From Janibacter cremeus (lineage in GTDB: Bacteria > Actinomycetota > Actinomycetes > Actinomycetales > Dermatophilaceae), in the NCBI RefSeq assembly GCF_013409205.1, contig NZ_JACCAE010000001.1, forward strand, positions 620,001 through 684,000: a DNA stretch of 64,000 bases, given 5' to 3'. The position numbers and the translations under genes were made by a program. Below the pieces are notes generated by a model. The model was not told the DNA's origin, made no database searches, and saw nothing but the letters and a program-made list of their open reading frames with translations. This document shows positions 38,516 through 46,297 of this stretch, in pieces. The number at the start of each line of letters is the position of its first letter. Position 1 is the first letter of the stretch.

Positions 38516-39280
38516 TCAGCCGGCGGTGAGGACGATCGGGTCGCCGTCGGTGATGGCGATGGTGTGCTCGCTGTGCGCGCCGCGGGAGCCGTCCGTGCTG
38601 CGCAGGGTCCAGCCATCAGGGTCGGTGAGGATCTCGTCCGTGCCGGCCATGAACCACGGCTCGATGGCGATGACCAGACCGGGGCGAAGGGGGATCCCCC
38701 GTCCGGGGCGGCCGTCGTTGGCCACGTGCGGTTCACCGTGCATCGTCCGACCGACACCGTGCCCGCCGAACTGGGAGTTGACGGTGTAGCCCTCGTCGCG
38801 GGCGAGGGCACCGATCGCAGCACTGATGTCACCGATCTTCTTGCCGGGACGCGCGATGTCGATGGCAGCCGCCAGGGCACGCTCGGTGGTGTCGATCAGG
38901 CGCAGGTCCTGCGGGTCGGGCGTCCCGACGACGAAGGACCGCGCCGCGTCGCCGACCCACCCGTCCACCTCGACGGCGAAGTCGAGCGACAGCAGGTCCC
39001 CGTCACGCAGTCTGTAGTCGTGCGGCAGTCCGTGGAGCACCGCGTCGTTGACCGAGGTGCACAGCACCTTGCCGAAGGGCATCGCCCCGAAGGAGGGGTG
39101 GTAGTCGATGTAGCAGGAGGTGCCACCGGCCCGACGGATCATGTCGTGGGCGAGCGCGTCGAGTTGCAGGAGGTTGGTCCCGACCTCGGCGGCATCGACG
39201 AGCGCGTCGAGGACGGACTTCACGAGTCGGCCCGCGGGGCGCATCGCCTCGATCTCCTCCGGCGTCTTCAACTCGATCAT
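38516..39280 (-). CDS. map: Methionine aminopeptidase, type I
   Basis: This 254-aa enzyme removes N-terminal Met from new proteins. It has the five metal ligands: Asp in LSLDFAVEVDGW, Asp in VGDAARSF, His in GGHGVGRTMH, Glu in VIAIEPWF and Glu in SEHTIAI. There is no N-terminal SH3-binding extension. The ATG overlaps the chorismate mutase stop by 4 bp, so the two are coupled. Confidence 0.96.
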   Translation of the reverse strand: MIELKTPEEIEAMRPAGRLVKSVLDALVDAAEVGTNLLQLDALAHDMIRRAGGTSCYIDYHPSFGAMPFGKVLCTSVNDAVLHGLPHDYRLRDGDLLSLDFAVEVDGWVGDAARSFVVGTPDPQDLRLIDTTERALAAAIDIARPGKKIGDISAAIGALARDEGYTVNSQFGGHGVGRTMHGEPHVANDGRPGRGIPLRPGLVIAIEPWFMAGTDEILTDPDGWTLRSTDGSRGAHSEHTIAITDGDPIVLTAG

Positions 39281-39582
39281 GACTGCGTCCCCGTCGTCCC
39301 GCCGGCGATCCGCTCGTGGTGGTGGATGACCTCGGCGATGACGAAGTTCAGGAACTTCTCCGCGAAGACAGGGTCGAGGCCGGCCTCGTCGGCCAGGTCC
39401 CGCAGCCGCGTGATCTGGCGCTCCTCGCGGGCCGGATCCGCCGGGGGCATCTGGATGCGGGCCTTGAGTTCACCGACGCTCTGCGTCGCCTTGAATCGCT
39501 CGGCGAGCAGATGGATCAGCGCGGCGTCGATGTTGTCGATGGACTGTCGCAGGCGCAGCAGATCAGGGTGTGTCTCACTCAC
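39277..39582 (-). CDS. Chorismate mutase, AroQ type
   Basis: This 101-aa all-helical protein converts chorismate to prephenate for Phe/Tyr synthesis. It has the AroQ pattern LLRLRQSIDNIDAALIHLLAERF, the Lys in VGELKARI and the C-terminal helix with AEVIHHHERI. The GTG at 39582 is preferred because TAACCT lies 6 nt upstream (leaderless); a GTG two codons earlier is possible. Confidence 0.9.
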   Translation of the reverse strand: MSETHPDLLRLRQSIDNIDAALIHLLAERFKATQSVGELKARIQMPPADPAREERQITRLRDLADEAGLDPVFAEKFLNFVIAEVIHHHERIAGGTTGTQS

Positions 39583-39588
39583 CCGCAC

Positions 39589-39594
39589 AGGTTA
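39589..39594 (-). promoter_or_regulatory. -10 element (TAACCT) for the chorismate mutase-map unit
   Basis: TAACCT is spaced 6 nt from the GTG at 39582. Confidence 0.5.
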
Positions 39595-39614
39595 GGCCAC
39601 GCAGGAGGATGGGT

Positions 39615-39917
39615 TCACTTCTCCACGAAGCCGACGATCCCGCCACGGGGCTGCTGGTCGACCCGGACGACGCTCGTGACCCGACCCGGACGGGCGGTCG
39701 TGGAGACCTCTTCCCGCAGGATCGTGTCGAGGCGGTCGAGCTCGTCGGCGGGCCCCTCGGCGACGACCTCGACGCGACCGTCGTCCATGTTGCGGGCATG
39801 GCCCACGAGTGCGCTCTCAAGGGCCCGCGCCCGGGTCCACCACCGGAAACCGACTCCTTGGACGCGGCCGCGGACGAACCAGGTCGCTCGGGCGGGCGCG
39901 ATCTGCTCGGGACTCAT
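39615..39917 (-). CDS. acyP: Acylphosphatase
   Basis: This 100-aa protein has the acylphosphatase signature VRGRVQGVGFRWWTRARA with the phosphate-binding Arg, and GHARNMDDGRVEVVAEG with the catalytic Asn. It hydrolyses acyl-phosphates such as carbamoyl phosphate. Its first 10 residues precede the usual core start. It is divergent from the acyltransferase gene, 71 bp away. Confidence 0.94.
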   Translation of the reverse strand: MSPEQIAPARATWFVRGRVQGVGFRWWTRARALESALVGHARNMDDGRVEVVAEGPADELDRLDTILREEVSTTARPGRVTSVVRVDQQPRGGIVGFVEK

Positions 39918-39975
39918 GGGGGCGAAACTACCGCCCGTGTCGGTGTGTCTCCCCCACCCGCTGGCTCCCAGTGCC

Positions 39976-39981
39976 TAACGT
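39976..39981 (+). promoter_or_regulatory. -10 element (TAACGT) for the acyltransferase gene
   Basis: TAACGT lies 7 nt before the GTG at 39989 and supports that start as leaderless. Confidence 0.5.
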
Positions 39982-39988
39982 CGGACCC

Positions 39989-41977
39989 GTGGCCCACACC
40001 TCCACCACCGAAGACGCCACGGTGGCGTCGGTCGCACCGTCCGCGTCCTCGACCGTGGCCCCGACGCGACCCCCGCGCGGTCACCTGTCCGGTCTGGACG
40101 GTCTGCGAGCGCTCGCGATCGCGGCCGTCATCGTCTTCCACCTCGACCCCGACTGGCTGCCCGGCGGCTTCTTGGGCGTCGACATCTTCTTCGTCATCTC
40201 CGGCTTCCTCATCACGACGCTGCTGGTGCGCGAGCACCGCAGCACCGGCAGGGTGGACCTCATCGGGTTCTGGACCCGACGCGCCCGCCGCCTGCTCCCG
40301 GCGCTCGTCATCGTCGTACCGGTCGCGATCCTCATCGCCCGCACCGTCGAGACCGACCTGCTCGTCGGCATCCGGCGGCAGGCCGTCGGCGCACTGACCT
40401 TCTCGACCAACTGGCTCGAGATCGTCCACGGAAGCAACTACTTCGCCGCGACCTCACCGCAGCTGTTCATGAATTTCTGGAGCCTGGCGGTCGAGGAGCA
40501 GTTCTACCTCTTCTGGCCGCTGGTGGCCCTGGCCCTGCTCGCCGTGCACCGGCGTTTCGCACTCACCGAAGAGGTCCTGGCCGGCCTGGTCCTCGGGATC
40601 GGGGTGGCCTCGGCGGTCCTCATGGCCGTGACCTACGACCCGGCCAACGCCACCCGCGCCTACTACGGCACCGACACCCACCTCTTCGGGCTCATGCTCG
40701 GTGCGGCCCTGGCGATCGTGTGGACCGGGCCGGCCCGCGCCTGGACCACCACGCCCCTGTGGCGGGAGCGCCGCACATGGCTGGTGGCGGGCTGCGTCGT
40801 CACGATCGCCGCTTTGCTCCTGCTGGCCGGGGAGGGCAGCGCGTGGACCTTCCGTCTGGGCATCCCGCTGATCTCCGTCGCGACCGCCCTCCTCATGCTC
40901 GCCGCCATCGAGCGGCCCGGCCCCCTTCGCTCCGTCCTCGACCTCGCCCCGCTGGTCTGGATCGGCAAGCGCTCCTACGGCATCTACCTCTGGCACTGGC
41001 CGGTCATCCTCATCATCGGTCAGGACATCCCCACCAACGCCGGCACCGATGAGTTCATCTGGACCCGGATCTGGGCGGTCCTGGTCACCCTCGCCCTGTC
41101 CGACCTGTCCTTCCGGTTCGTCGAGACCCCGGTGCGGCGGCTCGGCTTCCGCGGCAGCCTGCGCCACATCGTGACCTCGCTCGGTTCACTCTCCCTGGGC
41201 GGTCGCCGGGCCATCACCGCCGTCGTGGTCGCGGTGGCCGCTGTCCTGGCCTTCGTCGTCGTCACGGCGCCCGACATCAGCCGCACCCAGCAGATGATCG
41301 AGGACAACCAGGCCCGGATCGAGCAGCAGCCCGACGGATCCTCCGATGCCACCCCCGCCGCCGACGCGAGCGCGTCGCCGTCGCAGTCCGCGGGCGAGGA
41401 CGACGCCAAGGAGCAGGACGGCACGCTCGGTTCAGCAGACCGCAAGGCGGACTTCACGATGCCCGCCGGTGATGAGATCCAGATCTTCGGCGACTCCATG
41501 GTCGTCGGCGCCGTGCCCGCACTCGAGTACTACTTCCCCGGCGTGCGGATCGACGCCAAGTCCAACCGCCGGTGGAGCGACGGGTTGTCGGCCGTCACCG
41601 CGGCGCAGGACTCCCTGCGCCGGGCCGTGGTCCTCGCCTTCGGCACCAACGCCGGGACCGACCCGGAGACCGTGGAGAAGATCCTCGACGAGATCGGTGA
41701 CGACCGGATGGTCGTACTGGTCAACCTGCACGCCGACCGTCTCTCGCGCATCGACGGCGACAACGCGGACCTGGCGGAGATCGCCGACGAGCACCCCAAC
41801 GTCACGATCGCGGACTGGGACTCGGCCGTGGCCGCCGAGGACCTGCAGGCCGACGGGATCCACCCCTCGCTCGGTGGGGCACACAGCTACGCCGCGACCA
41901 TCCGGCAGGCCCTGGCGGACCTCTCCGAGCAGCACACGGGCAAGGCCGTCACGCTCAAGGAGCTACCGCGCCCCTGA
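39989..41977 (+). CDS. Membrane O-acyltransferase with C-terminal SGNH-like domain (OafA/OatA type)
   Basis: The 662-aa protein has an acyltransferase-3 domain with about ten membrane segments, the catalytic His in VIVFHLDPDWLPGGFLGVD, FFVISGFLIT and the conserved FWSLAVEEQFYLFWPL. A flexible Ala/Ser/Asp linker (about residues 440-490) leads to an extracytoplasmic SGNH-like domain with block I FGDSMVVGAVP and the catalytic Asp-His pair in DGIHPS. OatA-type enzymes O-acetylate peptidoglycan or surface glycans. The GTG start is chosen from TAACGT 7 nt upstream; no cell-wall genes are adjacent, so the acceptor is unknown. Confidence 0.9.
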   Translation: MAHTSTTEDATVASVAPSASSTVAPTRPPRGHLSGLDGLRALAIAAVIVFHLDPDWLPGGFLGVDIFFVISGFLITTLLVREHRSTGRVDLIGFWTRRARRLLPALVIVVPVAILIARTVETDLLVGIRRQAVGALTFSTNWLEIVHGSNYFAATSPQLFMNFWSLAVEEQFYLFWPLVALALLAVHRRFALTEEVLAGLVLGIGVASAVLMAVTYDPANATRAYYGTDTHLFGLMLGAALAIVWTGPARAWTTTPLWRERRTWLVAGCVVTIAALLLLAGEGSAWTFRLGIPLISVATALLMLAAIERPGPLRSVLDLAPLVWIGKRSYGIYLWHWPVILIIGQDIPTNAGTDEFIWTRIWAVLVTLALSDLSFRFVETPVRRLGFRGSLRHIVTSLGSLSLGGRRAITAVVVAVAAVLAFVVVTAPDISRTQQMIEDNQARIEQQPDGSSDATPAADASASPSQSAGEDDAKEQDGTLGSADRKADFTMPAGDEIQIFGDSMVVGAVPALEYYFPGVRIDAKSNRRWSDGLSAVTAAQDSLRRAVVLAFGTNAGTDPETVEKILDEIGDDRMVVLVNLHADRLSRIDGDNADLAEIADEHPNVTIADWDSAVAAEDLQADGIHPSLGGAHSYAATIRQALADLSEQHTGKAVTLKELPRP

Positions 41978-42001
41978 GTGGCACCGCGGCACCGGTCCGG
42001 C

Positions 42002-42871
42002 TCAGCCGGGGATCGTCCGGGGACGCACCTGGCAGCGCGGGCAGCTGGTCGAGCTGCGGTTCATGAACTGCTCCCGACGCATCGTGTGCCCACAGCGCGG
42101 GCACGCTCGCCCCTCCTGCCCGTAGGCCGACAGCGATCGGTCGAAGTATCCCGAGGCGCCGTTGACGTTGACGTACAGCTCGTCGAAGCTCGTGCCGCCC
42201 TGCTCGAGAGCATCGGCCATGACGTCCTTCGCGTGGTCGAGCAGCCGCCCGATCGCGGGCCCGGTCAGATCGCTCGCCGGACGCTCACCATGGATGCCGG
42301 CTCGCCACAGAGCCTCGTCGGCGTAGATGTTGCCGATGCCGGAGACGACGCCCTGGTTGAGCAGGACCCGCTTGATGCCGCTGCGGCGTCGCTTGACGTC
42401 AGCGATGACCGCGGCCCGGTCGTAGTCCGGGTCGAAGGGGTCGAGTGCGATGTGCGCGACGCTCGTGGGCACCCCGTCGACGAGGTCGGCCAGCGCGAAG
42501 CCTCCGAAGGTGCGCTGGTCGACGAAGCGCAACTCGTCCCCGCCGTCGGTGAAGGTCAGCCGGGCGTGCGTGTGTTTCGGCTCCGGCGTCCGCGGGTCGG
42601 CCACGAGCATCTGCCCACTCATCCCCAGGTGGACGATGAGCGCCTCGTCGGGCGCGGCACCCGCGTCCGCCAGGGCGAGCCAGAGGTACTTGCCGCGGCG
42701 GTGGGCACCGGTCAGCGTGCGGCCCAGGAGTCGGTCGGCAAGGTCCTGCGGTCCCGGGACATGGCGCCGGGCCACGCGGTGCCCACGGATCTGCGCGCCG
42801 GCGAGGGTCCGGCCGGTCACGTGGTCGGCCAGACCGCGACGGACGACCTCGACCTCGGGCAGCTCGGGCAC
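42002..42871 (-). CDS. mutM: Formamidopyrimidine-DNA glycosylase
   Basis: MutM removes 8-oxoguanine and FaPy from DNA. The 289-aa protein begins [14 protein letters not shown] with the catalytic N-terminal Pro and Glu, has the Lys in [12 protein letters not shown] [11 protein letters not shown], the H2TH motif around [17 protein letters not shown] and a C-terminal zinc finger with Cys pairs in CPRCGH and CPRCQV. The gene follows rnc with one base between, a common actinobacterial pairing. Confidence 0.96.
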   Translation of the reverse strand: MPELPEVEVVRRGLADHVTGRTLAGAQIRGHRVARRHVPGPQDLADRLLGRTLTGAHRRGKYLWLALADAGAAPDEALIVHLGMSGQMLVADPRTPEPKHTHARLTFTDGGDELRFVDQRTFGGFALADLVDGVPTSVAHIALDPFDPDYDRAAVIADVKRRRSGIKRVLLNQGVVSGIGNIYADEALWRAGIHGERPASDLTGPAIGRLLDHAKDVMADALEQGGTSFDELYVNVNGASGYFDRSLSAYGQEGRACPRCGHTMRREQFMNRSSTSCPRCQVRPRTIPG

Positions 42872-42872
42872 G

Positions 42873-43646
42873 TCAGCCGGCGGTGGTGTCCGTCGCCGGT
42901 ACGTCGACGGTCGCCGGCTGGGTGGTCAGGGACGCGTAGGCGTGCTCGGCGGCCTGCTGCTCGGCATCCTTCTTCGTCCGACCGACGCCGGTGCCGAAGA
43001 CCTCGTCGTCGATGACCGTCTCGGCGGTGAAGGTCTTGTCGTGGTCCGGGCCCTCGTCACTCGTGCGATAGCTCGGCGCACCGCGCCCCTGACCGGCCGC
43101 GACCTCCTGCAGGGAGGTCTTCCAGTCCAGAGCGGCACCGAGCTTCGCCGACGAGGTCATCACGGAGTCGAGCAACTCGTGGACGAGCTTGCCGGCGGCG
43201 TCGAGCCCCCGCGGCTTGGGCGTCGAGAGGTAGACGGCCCCGATGACCGCCTCGACCGTGTCGGCCAGGATGGAGTTCTTGTCCCGCCCGCCGGTGCTGA
43301 TCTCGCCACGACCGAGATGGATGAAGGATCCCAGGTCGATGACCCGCGCCACCGTGGCCAGCGCGCGCATGTTCACGACGGCAGCGCGCAGCTTGGCCAG
43401 GTCACCCTCGGTGACGTCGGTGTACGTGGCGTGGAGGTGGTCGGTGACCACGAGCCCCAGCACCGAGTCACCGAGGAACTCCAGACGCTCGTTGTGGGGC
43501 AGTCCGCCGTGCTCGTAGGAGTACGAGCGGTGCGTCAGGGCACGCGTGAGCAGCGGCTCGTCGACGGGCTCCCCGGTGACCTCGGTGAGGTATCGGGAGA
43601 GCTCCTCGACGGGCCGCTGCTGCGGTCGTGAGTTCCTGTCGCCCAT
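42873..43646 (-). CDS. rnc: Ribonuclease III
   Basis: RNase III cuts double-stranded RNA in rRNA processing and regulation. The 257-aa protein has the signature [13 protein letters not shown], the second acidic site in [11 protein letters not shown], and a C-terminal dsRNA-binding domain ([14 protein letters not shown]..., [18 protein letters not shown]). The ATG at 43646 lies 13 bp after the rpmF stop; a longer upstream frame overlaps rpmF antisense-free but lacks similarity. Confidence 0.96.
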   Translation of the reverse strand: MGDRNSRPQQRPVEELSRYLTEVTGEPVDEPLLTRALTHRSYSYEHGGLPHNERLEFLGDSVLGLVVTDHLHATYTDVTEGDLAKLRAAVVNMRALATVARVIDLGSFIHLGRGEISTGGRDKNSILADTVEAVIGAVYLSTPKPRGLDAAGKLVHELLDSVMTSSAKLGAALDWKTSLQEVAAGQGRGAPSYRTSDEGPDHDKTFTAETVIDDEVFGTGVGRTKKDAEQQAAEHAYASLTTQPATVDVPATDTTAG

Positions 43647-43659
43647 TGCGACAGGACGC

Positions 43660-43854
43660 TCAGGCCTGGTGCTCGGTACGGTCCGCGGTCGCGTAGTAGC
43701 GACCCTTGTAGGTGCCGCAGCTCGGGCAGGCCTGGTGGGCCGGCGCCGGGGACTTGCACTGGGGGCACGTCGACAGCGCAGCCGGCGTCGCCTTCCAGTT
43801 CGCGCGGCGGCTACGGGTGTTCGAGCGCGACATCTTCCGCTTCGGGACGGCCAC
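43660..43854 (-). CDS. rpmF: 50S ribosomal protein L32
   Basis: This 64-aa protein starts [20 protein letters not shown] and carries an intact zinc ribbon, CPQC and CPSC, so it is the zinc-containing form. GTG is the start. It follows DUF177 with one base between, as in most bacteria. Confidence 0.97.
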   Translation of the reverse strand: MAVPKRKMSRSNTRSRRANWKATPAALSTCPQCKSPAPAHQACPSCGTYKGRYYATADRTEHQA

Positions 43855-43855
43855 G

Positions 43856-44452
43856 TCAGTTCCTCTTCTCTTCGTTGTCCGTAGGCCCCGTGTCGGAGGC
43901 AAGAGGCGCCAGCGCCTCGAGGGCCGCCCACCGGGGGTCGATCTGCTCGTGGTAGTGCTCCGGGTCGTCCTCGAGCCGTGCCCCGCACTCGGAGCACAGA
44001 CCCGGACAGTCGTCCCGGCACACCGGTTGAAACGGCAGGCTCGGAAGCACTGCGTCCCGGAGCACCGTCTCGAGGTCGATCATCTCGTCCTCGATGAGGT
44101 ACTCCTCATCCTGGTCGGACTCGGCGTCCACCTCGCGGTGGTGCTTCGCCCGGTCGGGCCAGACGAACAGCTCCTGGAACGAGGCATCGACCGGGTGGTC
44201 GATCTCGTCCAGGCACCGTACGCAGGCACCCTTGGCCGTGGCGGAGACCGTCCCGGTCACGAGCACTCCCTCATGCACCGACTCCATGCGCACCTGCAGA
44301 TCCATCGGCTGGTCCTGCGGGACGGCAAGGACGTCCGTGCCGAAGTCGGCCGGCGCGCCGGGCCGGAGGTCCACCTCGTGCATCGCCCCGGGTCGACGAC
44401 CGACGTCCTTGGTGTCGAGCACCAGGGGCGAGGTGGGGGCGTTGCGTTCCAT
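43856..44452 (-). CDS. DUF177/YceD family protein
   Basis: This 198-aa protein belongs to the YceD family that is nearly always upstream of rpmF and has been linked to 23S rRNA maturation. Visible features are [11 protein letters not shown], an acidic middle segment, and a C-terminal Cys cluster [13 protein letters not shown] that could bind zinc. The ATG at 44452 is taken as the start because family members begin with a similar [13 protein letters not shown] stretch. Confidence 0.9.
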   Translation of the reverse strand: MERNAPTSPLVLDTKDVGRRPGAMHEVDLRPGAPADFGTDVLAVPQDQPMDLQVRMESVHEGVLVTGTVSATAKGACVRCLDEIDHPVDASFQELFVWPDRAKHHREVDAESDQDEEYLIEDEMIDLETVLRDAVLPSLPFQPVCRDDCPGLCSECGARLEDDPEHYHEQIDPRWAALEALAPLASDTGPTDNEEKRN

Positions 44453-44521
44453 GACTCCAGTCTCCGTCAGAATCGGCCCACGACACGACGACGCAGACCG
44501 ACGTCCCAGAGTAGCGGGGCG

Positions 44522-44552
44522 ACCCCCTTCGCCCCAAACCGAGGAAGGGGGT
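44522..44552 (-). terminator. Terminator after coaD
   Basis: ACCCCCTTC (44522-44530) pairs with GAAGGGGGT (44544-44552) around a 13-nt loop just after the coaD stop. It is another CGAAGGGGG-type hairpin and should separate coaD from the DUF177-rpmF-rnc-mutM unit. Confidence 0.6.
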
Positions 44553-44556
44553 GGGC

Positions 44557-45042
44557 TCAGGGCCGCGGCAGACGCTCCCCGAGGGCGTCGCGGACCTCGT
44601 CGGTGACCAGGCCCGTGACGTCCCCGCCGAAGCGGGCCACCTCCTTCACCAGCGAGGAGGAGACGTGCTCGTGACGCGGGTCGCCGGGCAGGAAGAGGGT
44701 CTCGACGCCCGTGAGGTGGCGGTTCATCAGCGCCATCGGCCACTCGTAGGAGAAGTCGGTCTCGCCGCGCAGACCCTTCAGCAGGACCCCGGCTTCCAGC
44801 TCGGCGCACACGTCGACGATCAGCCGGTTGGCGAAGGCCTCGACACGTACGTTGCCCAGGTCGTCGACCTGGTCGTGGATGAAGGCGGCCCGCTCCGCGA
44901 CGGTGAAGGCTCCCTGCTTGGCCGGGTTGTGCAGGATCGCGACGACGACCTCGTCGAAGAGCGCGGCAGCGCGGCGGAAGACGTCCACGTGACCGACGGT
45001 CACGGGGTCGTAGGAGCCCGGGCAGACGGCACGACGAGTCAT
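44557..45042 (-). CDS. coaD: Phosphopantetheine adenylyltransferase
   Basis: CoaD makes dephospho-CoA from phosphopantetheine and ATP. The 161-aa protein starts MTRRAVCPGSYDPVTVGHVDVF with the nucleotidyltransferase T/HxGH motif, and has the conserved VKGLRGETDFSYEW-like segment (LLKGLRGETDF) and VSSSLVKEVA. The ATG at 45042 fits the family; an ATG three codons earlier is possible. Confidence 0.96.
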   Translation of the reverse strand: MTRRAVCPGSYDPVTVGHVDVFRRAAALFDEVVVAILHNPAKQGAFTVAERAAFIHDQVDDLGNVRVEAFANRLIVDVCAELEAGVLLKGLRGETDFSYEWPMALMNRHLTGVETLFLPGDPRHEHVSSSLVKEVARFGGDVTGLVTDEVRDALGERLPRP

Positions 45043-45071
45043 GTCGGCCATCGTGCCAGAGCACCCGCGGC

Positions 45072-45629
45072 TCAGCCCTCCGGCTGGTCGTCGTTGGGCA
45101 GCAGCCCGTCGTCGTAGGCCCGGGTGACCAAGCCCTGGACCTGCTCGACCGAGGCGCAGCCCTGCCCCAGCAACTCGTTGCGCCGTGCGGTCCACGCGGC
45201 TCCGAGCTGCTCACGCACGTCCTGAGGCGTGTCCGTGTTGGCGGGGTTGAGGATGGTGATCTCCTCCTCGTTGATGTGGTGGTTGAGGATCTGGGCCACC
45301 TTCTCGATGGCGTCCTCGAAGTCCTTCGTCGCGGAGACGTCGGTGCGCAGCAGCTCCAGGAGGCACTCGTTCGTCGCGGCGTGCTCCTCCTCGCCCTCGT
45401 CCTCCTCGTCCTCCTCGATGACGTCCTTCTTCCGCAGCCGGGGGTAGACGGCCTCCTCCTCCGCGGTGCTGTGCGCGACGAGCACCTCGGCGAAGGCGGA
45501 TCGGGCCGCGGCGCGGTCAGCGGTCTCGTCGCGCAGGGCGCGCATGAGGTCCTCGAGGAGGCGGTGGTCCTCAGTGATGAGGTCGACGATGTCTCCACCG
45601 TCCGGGCGCGGGATCGTGTACTGGCTCAT
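45072..45629 (-). CDS. Hemerythrin HHE-domain protein
   Basis: This 185-aa four-helix protein has the hemerythrin metal ligands: His in TEDHRLLED, His and Glu in AHSTAEEEAVYP, His in EEEHAATNE and His in LNHHINEEE. Such cytosolic proteins bind a di-iron centre and sense or store O2 or NO. An acidic insertion (EEDEEDEGEEE) follows the second helix. A TACGAA hexamer 6 nt before the ATG is a near match to the leaderless pattern. Confidence 0.9.
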   Translation of the reverse strand: MSQYTIPRPDGGDIVDLITEDHRLLEDLMRALRDETADRAAARSAFAEVLVAHSTAEEEAVYPRLRKKDVIEEDEEDEGEEEHAATNECLLELLRTDVSATKDFEDAIEKVAQILNHHINEEEITILNPANTDTPQDVREQLGAAWTARRNELLGQGCASVEQVQGLVTRAYDDGLLPNDDQPEG

Positions 45630-45656
45630 GGACCATTCGTACCCGATCCACGAGCC

Positions 45657-46241
45657 TCAAATCTGGTAGTCGGGCTCCACCTGGGTGGCGAACCACAGGA
45701 CGGTCTCGCCGTAGGACTTCGATCCCTGCGCGACGATCCCGTCGGGCCACGCCGGCTCGGGCGAGCGCGAGGAGCGCTCGACGACGATGATCGGCTCCTG
45801 CGCGAGCCACTGGTGGGCCAGCAGCATCTCCAGGACAGCGGCGAGGGAGTCCTCGGTGACGTCGTAGGGCGGGTCCGCCAGGACGATGTCGTAGCGCAGC
45901 GACGCGGGACGGTCCAGGGCCCGCTCGACGGTCCCGGACTGCAGCCGGGCGCCGGCGACACCGAGGCCGGAGATGTTGGCCCGAATGGTGGCCGAGGCAC
46001 TGCGGTCGGACTCGACGAGCAGCACGCTGGCGGCGCCGCGGCTGGCGGCCTCGAGACCGAGCGCACCGGAGCCGGCGTACAGGTCCATCACGTGGGCGCC
46101 GTCGATGGCATCGCGCGACTCGAGGGCGGAGAAGAGCGCCTCGCGCACACGGTCGCTGGTCGGACGGGTGCCGTCACCGGCCGGGGTGCGCAGTCGTCGC
46201 CCGCCGGCCTCGCCGCTGATGATCCGAGTCACGGGTTCCAT
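45657..46241 (-). CDS. rsmD: 16S rRNA (guanine966-N2)-methyltransferase RsmD
   Basis: This 194-aa Rossmann methyltransferase has TRIISGEAGGRRL at its start, the SAM loop DLYAGSGALGLEAASRG and the catalytic motif ADPPYDV (the N/DPPY motif). It methylates G966 of 16S rRNA during 30S assembly. The ATG at 46241 is used; a GTG three codons later is a plausible alternative. It follows recG on the same strand by 46 bp, matching the recG-rsmD-coaD order. Confidence 0.95.
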   Translation of the reverse strand: MEPVTRIISGEAGGRRLRTPAGDGTRPTSDRVREALFSALESRDAIDGAHVMDLYAGSGALGLEAASRGAASVLLVESDRSASATIRANISGLGVAGARLQSGTVERALDRPASLRYDIVLADPPYDVTEDSLAAVLEMLLAHQWLAQEPIIVVERSSRSPEPAWPDGIVAQGSKSYGETVLWFATQVEPDYQI

Positions 46242-46277
46242 CATGCGGCATGCGCTCGAGGTGGTCCCCACCGGGAC

Positions 46278-46297
46278 GAAGGGGGTCTCACCCCTTC
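46278..46297. repeat. CGAAGGGGG-type hairpin over the recG stop
   Basis: GAAGGGG and CCCCTTC form a 7-bp stem with a 6-nt loop that contains the recG stop codon. Confidence 0.6.
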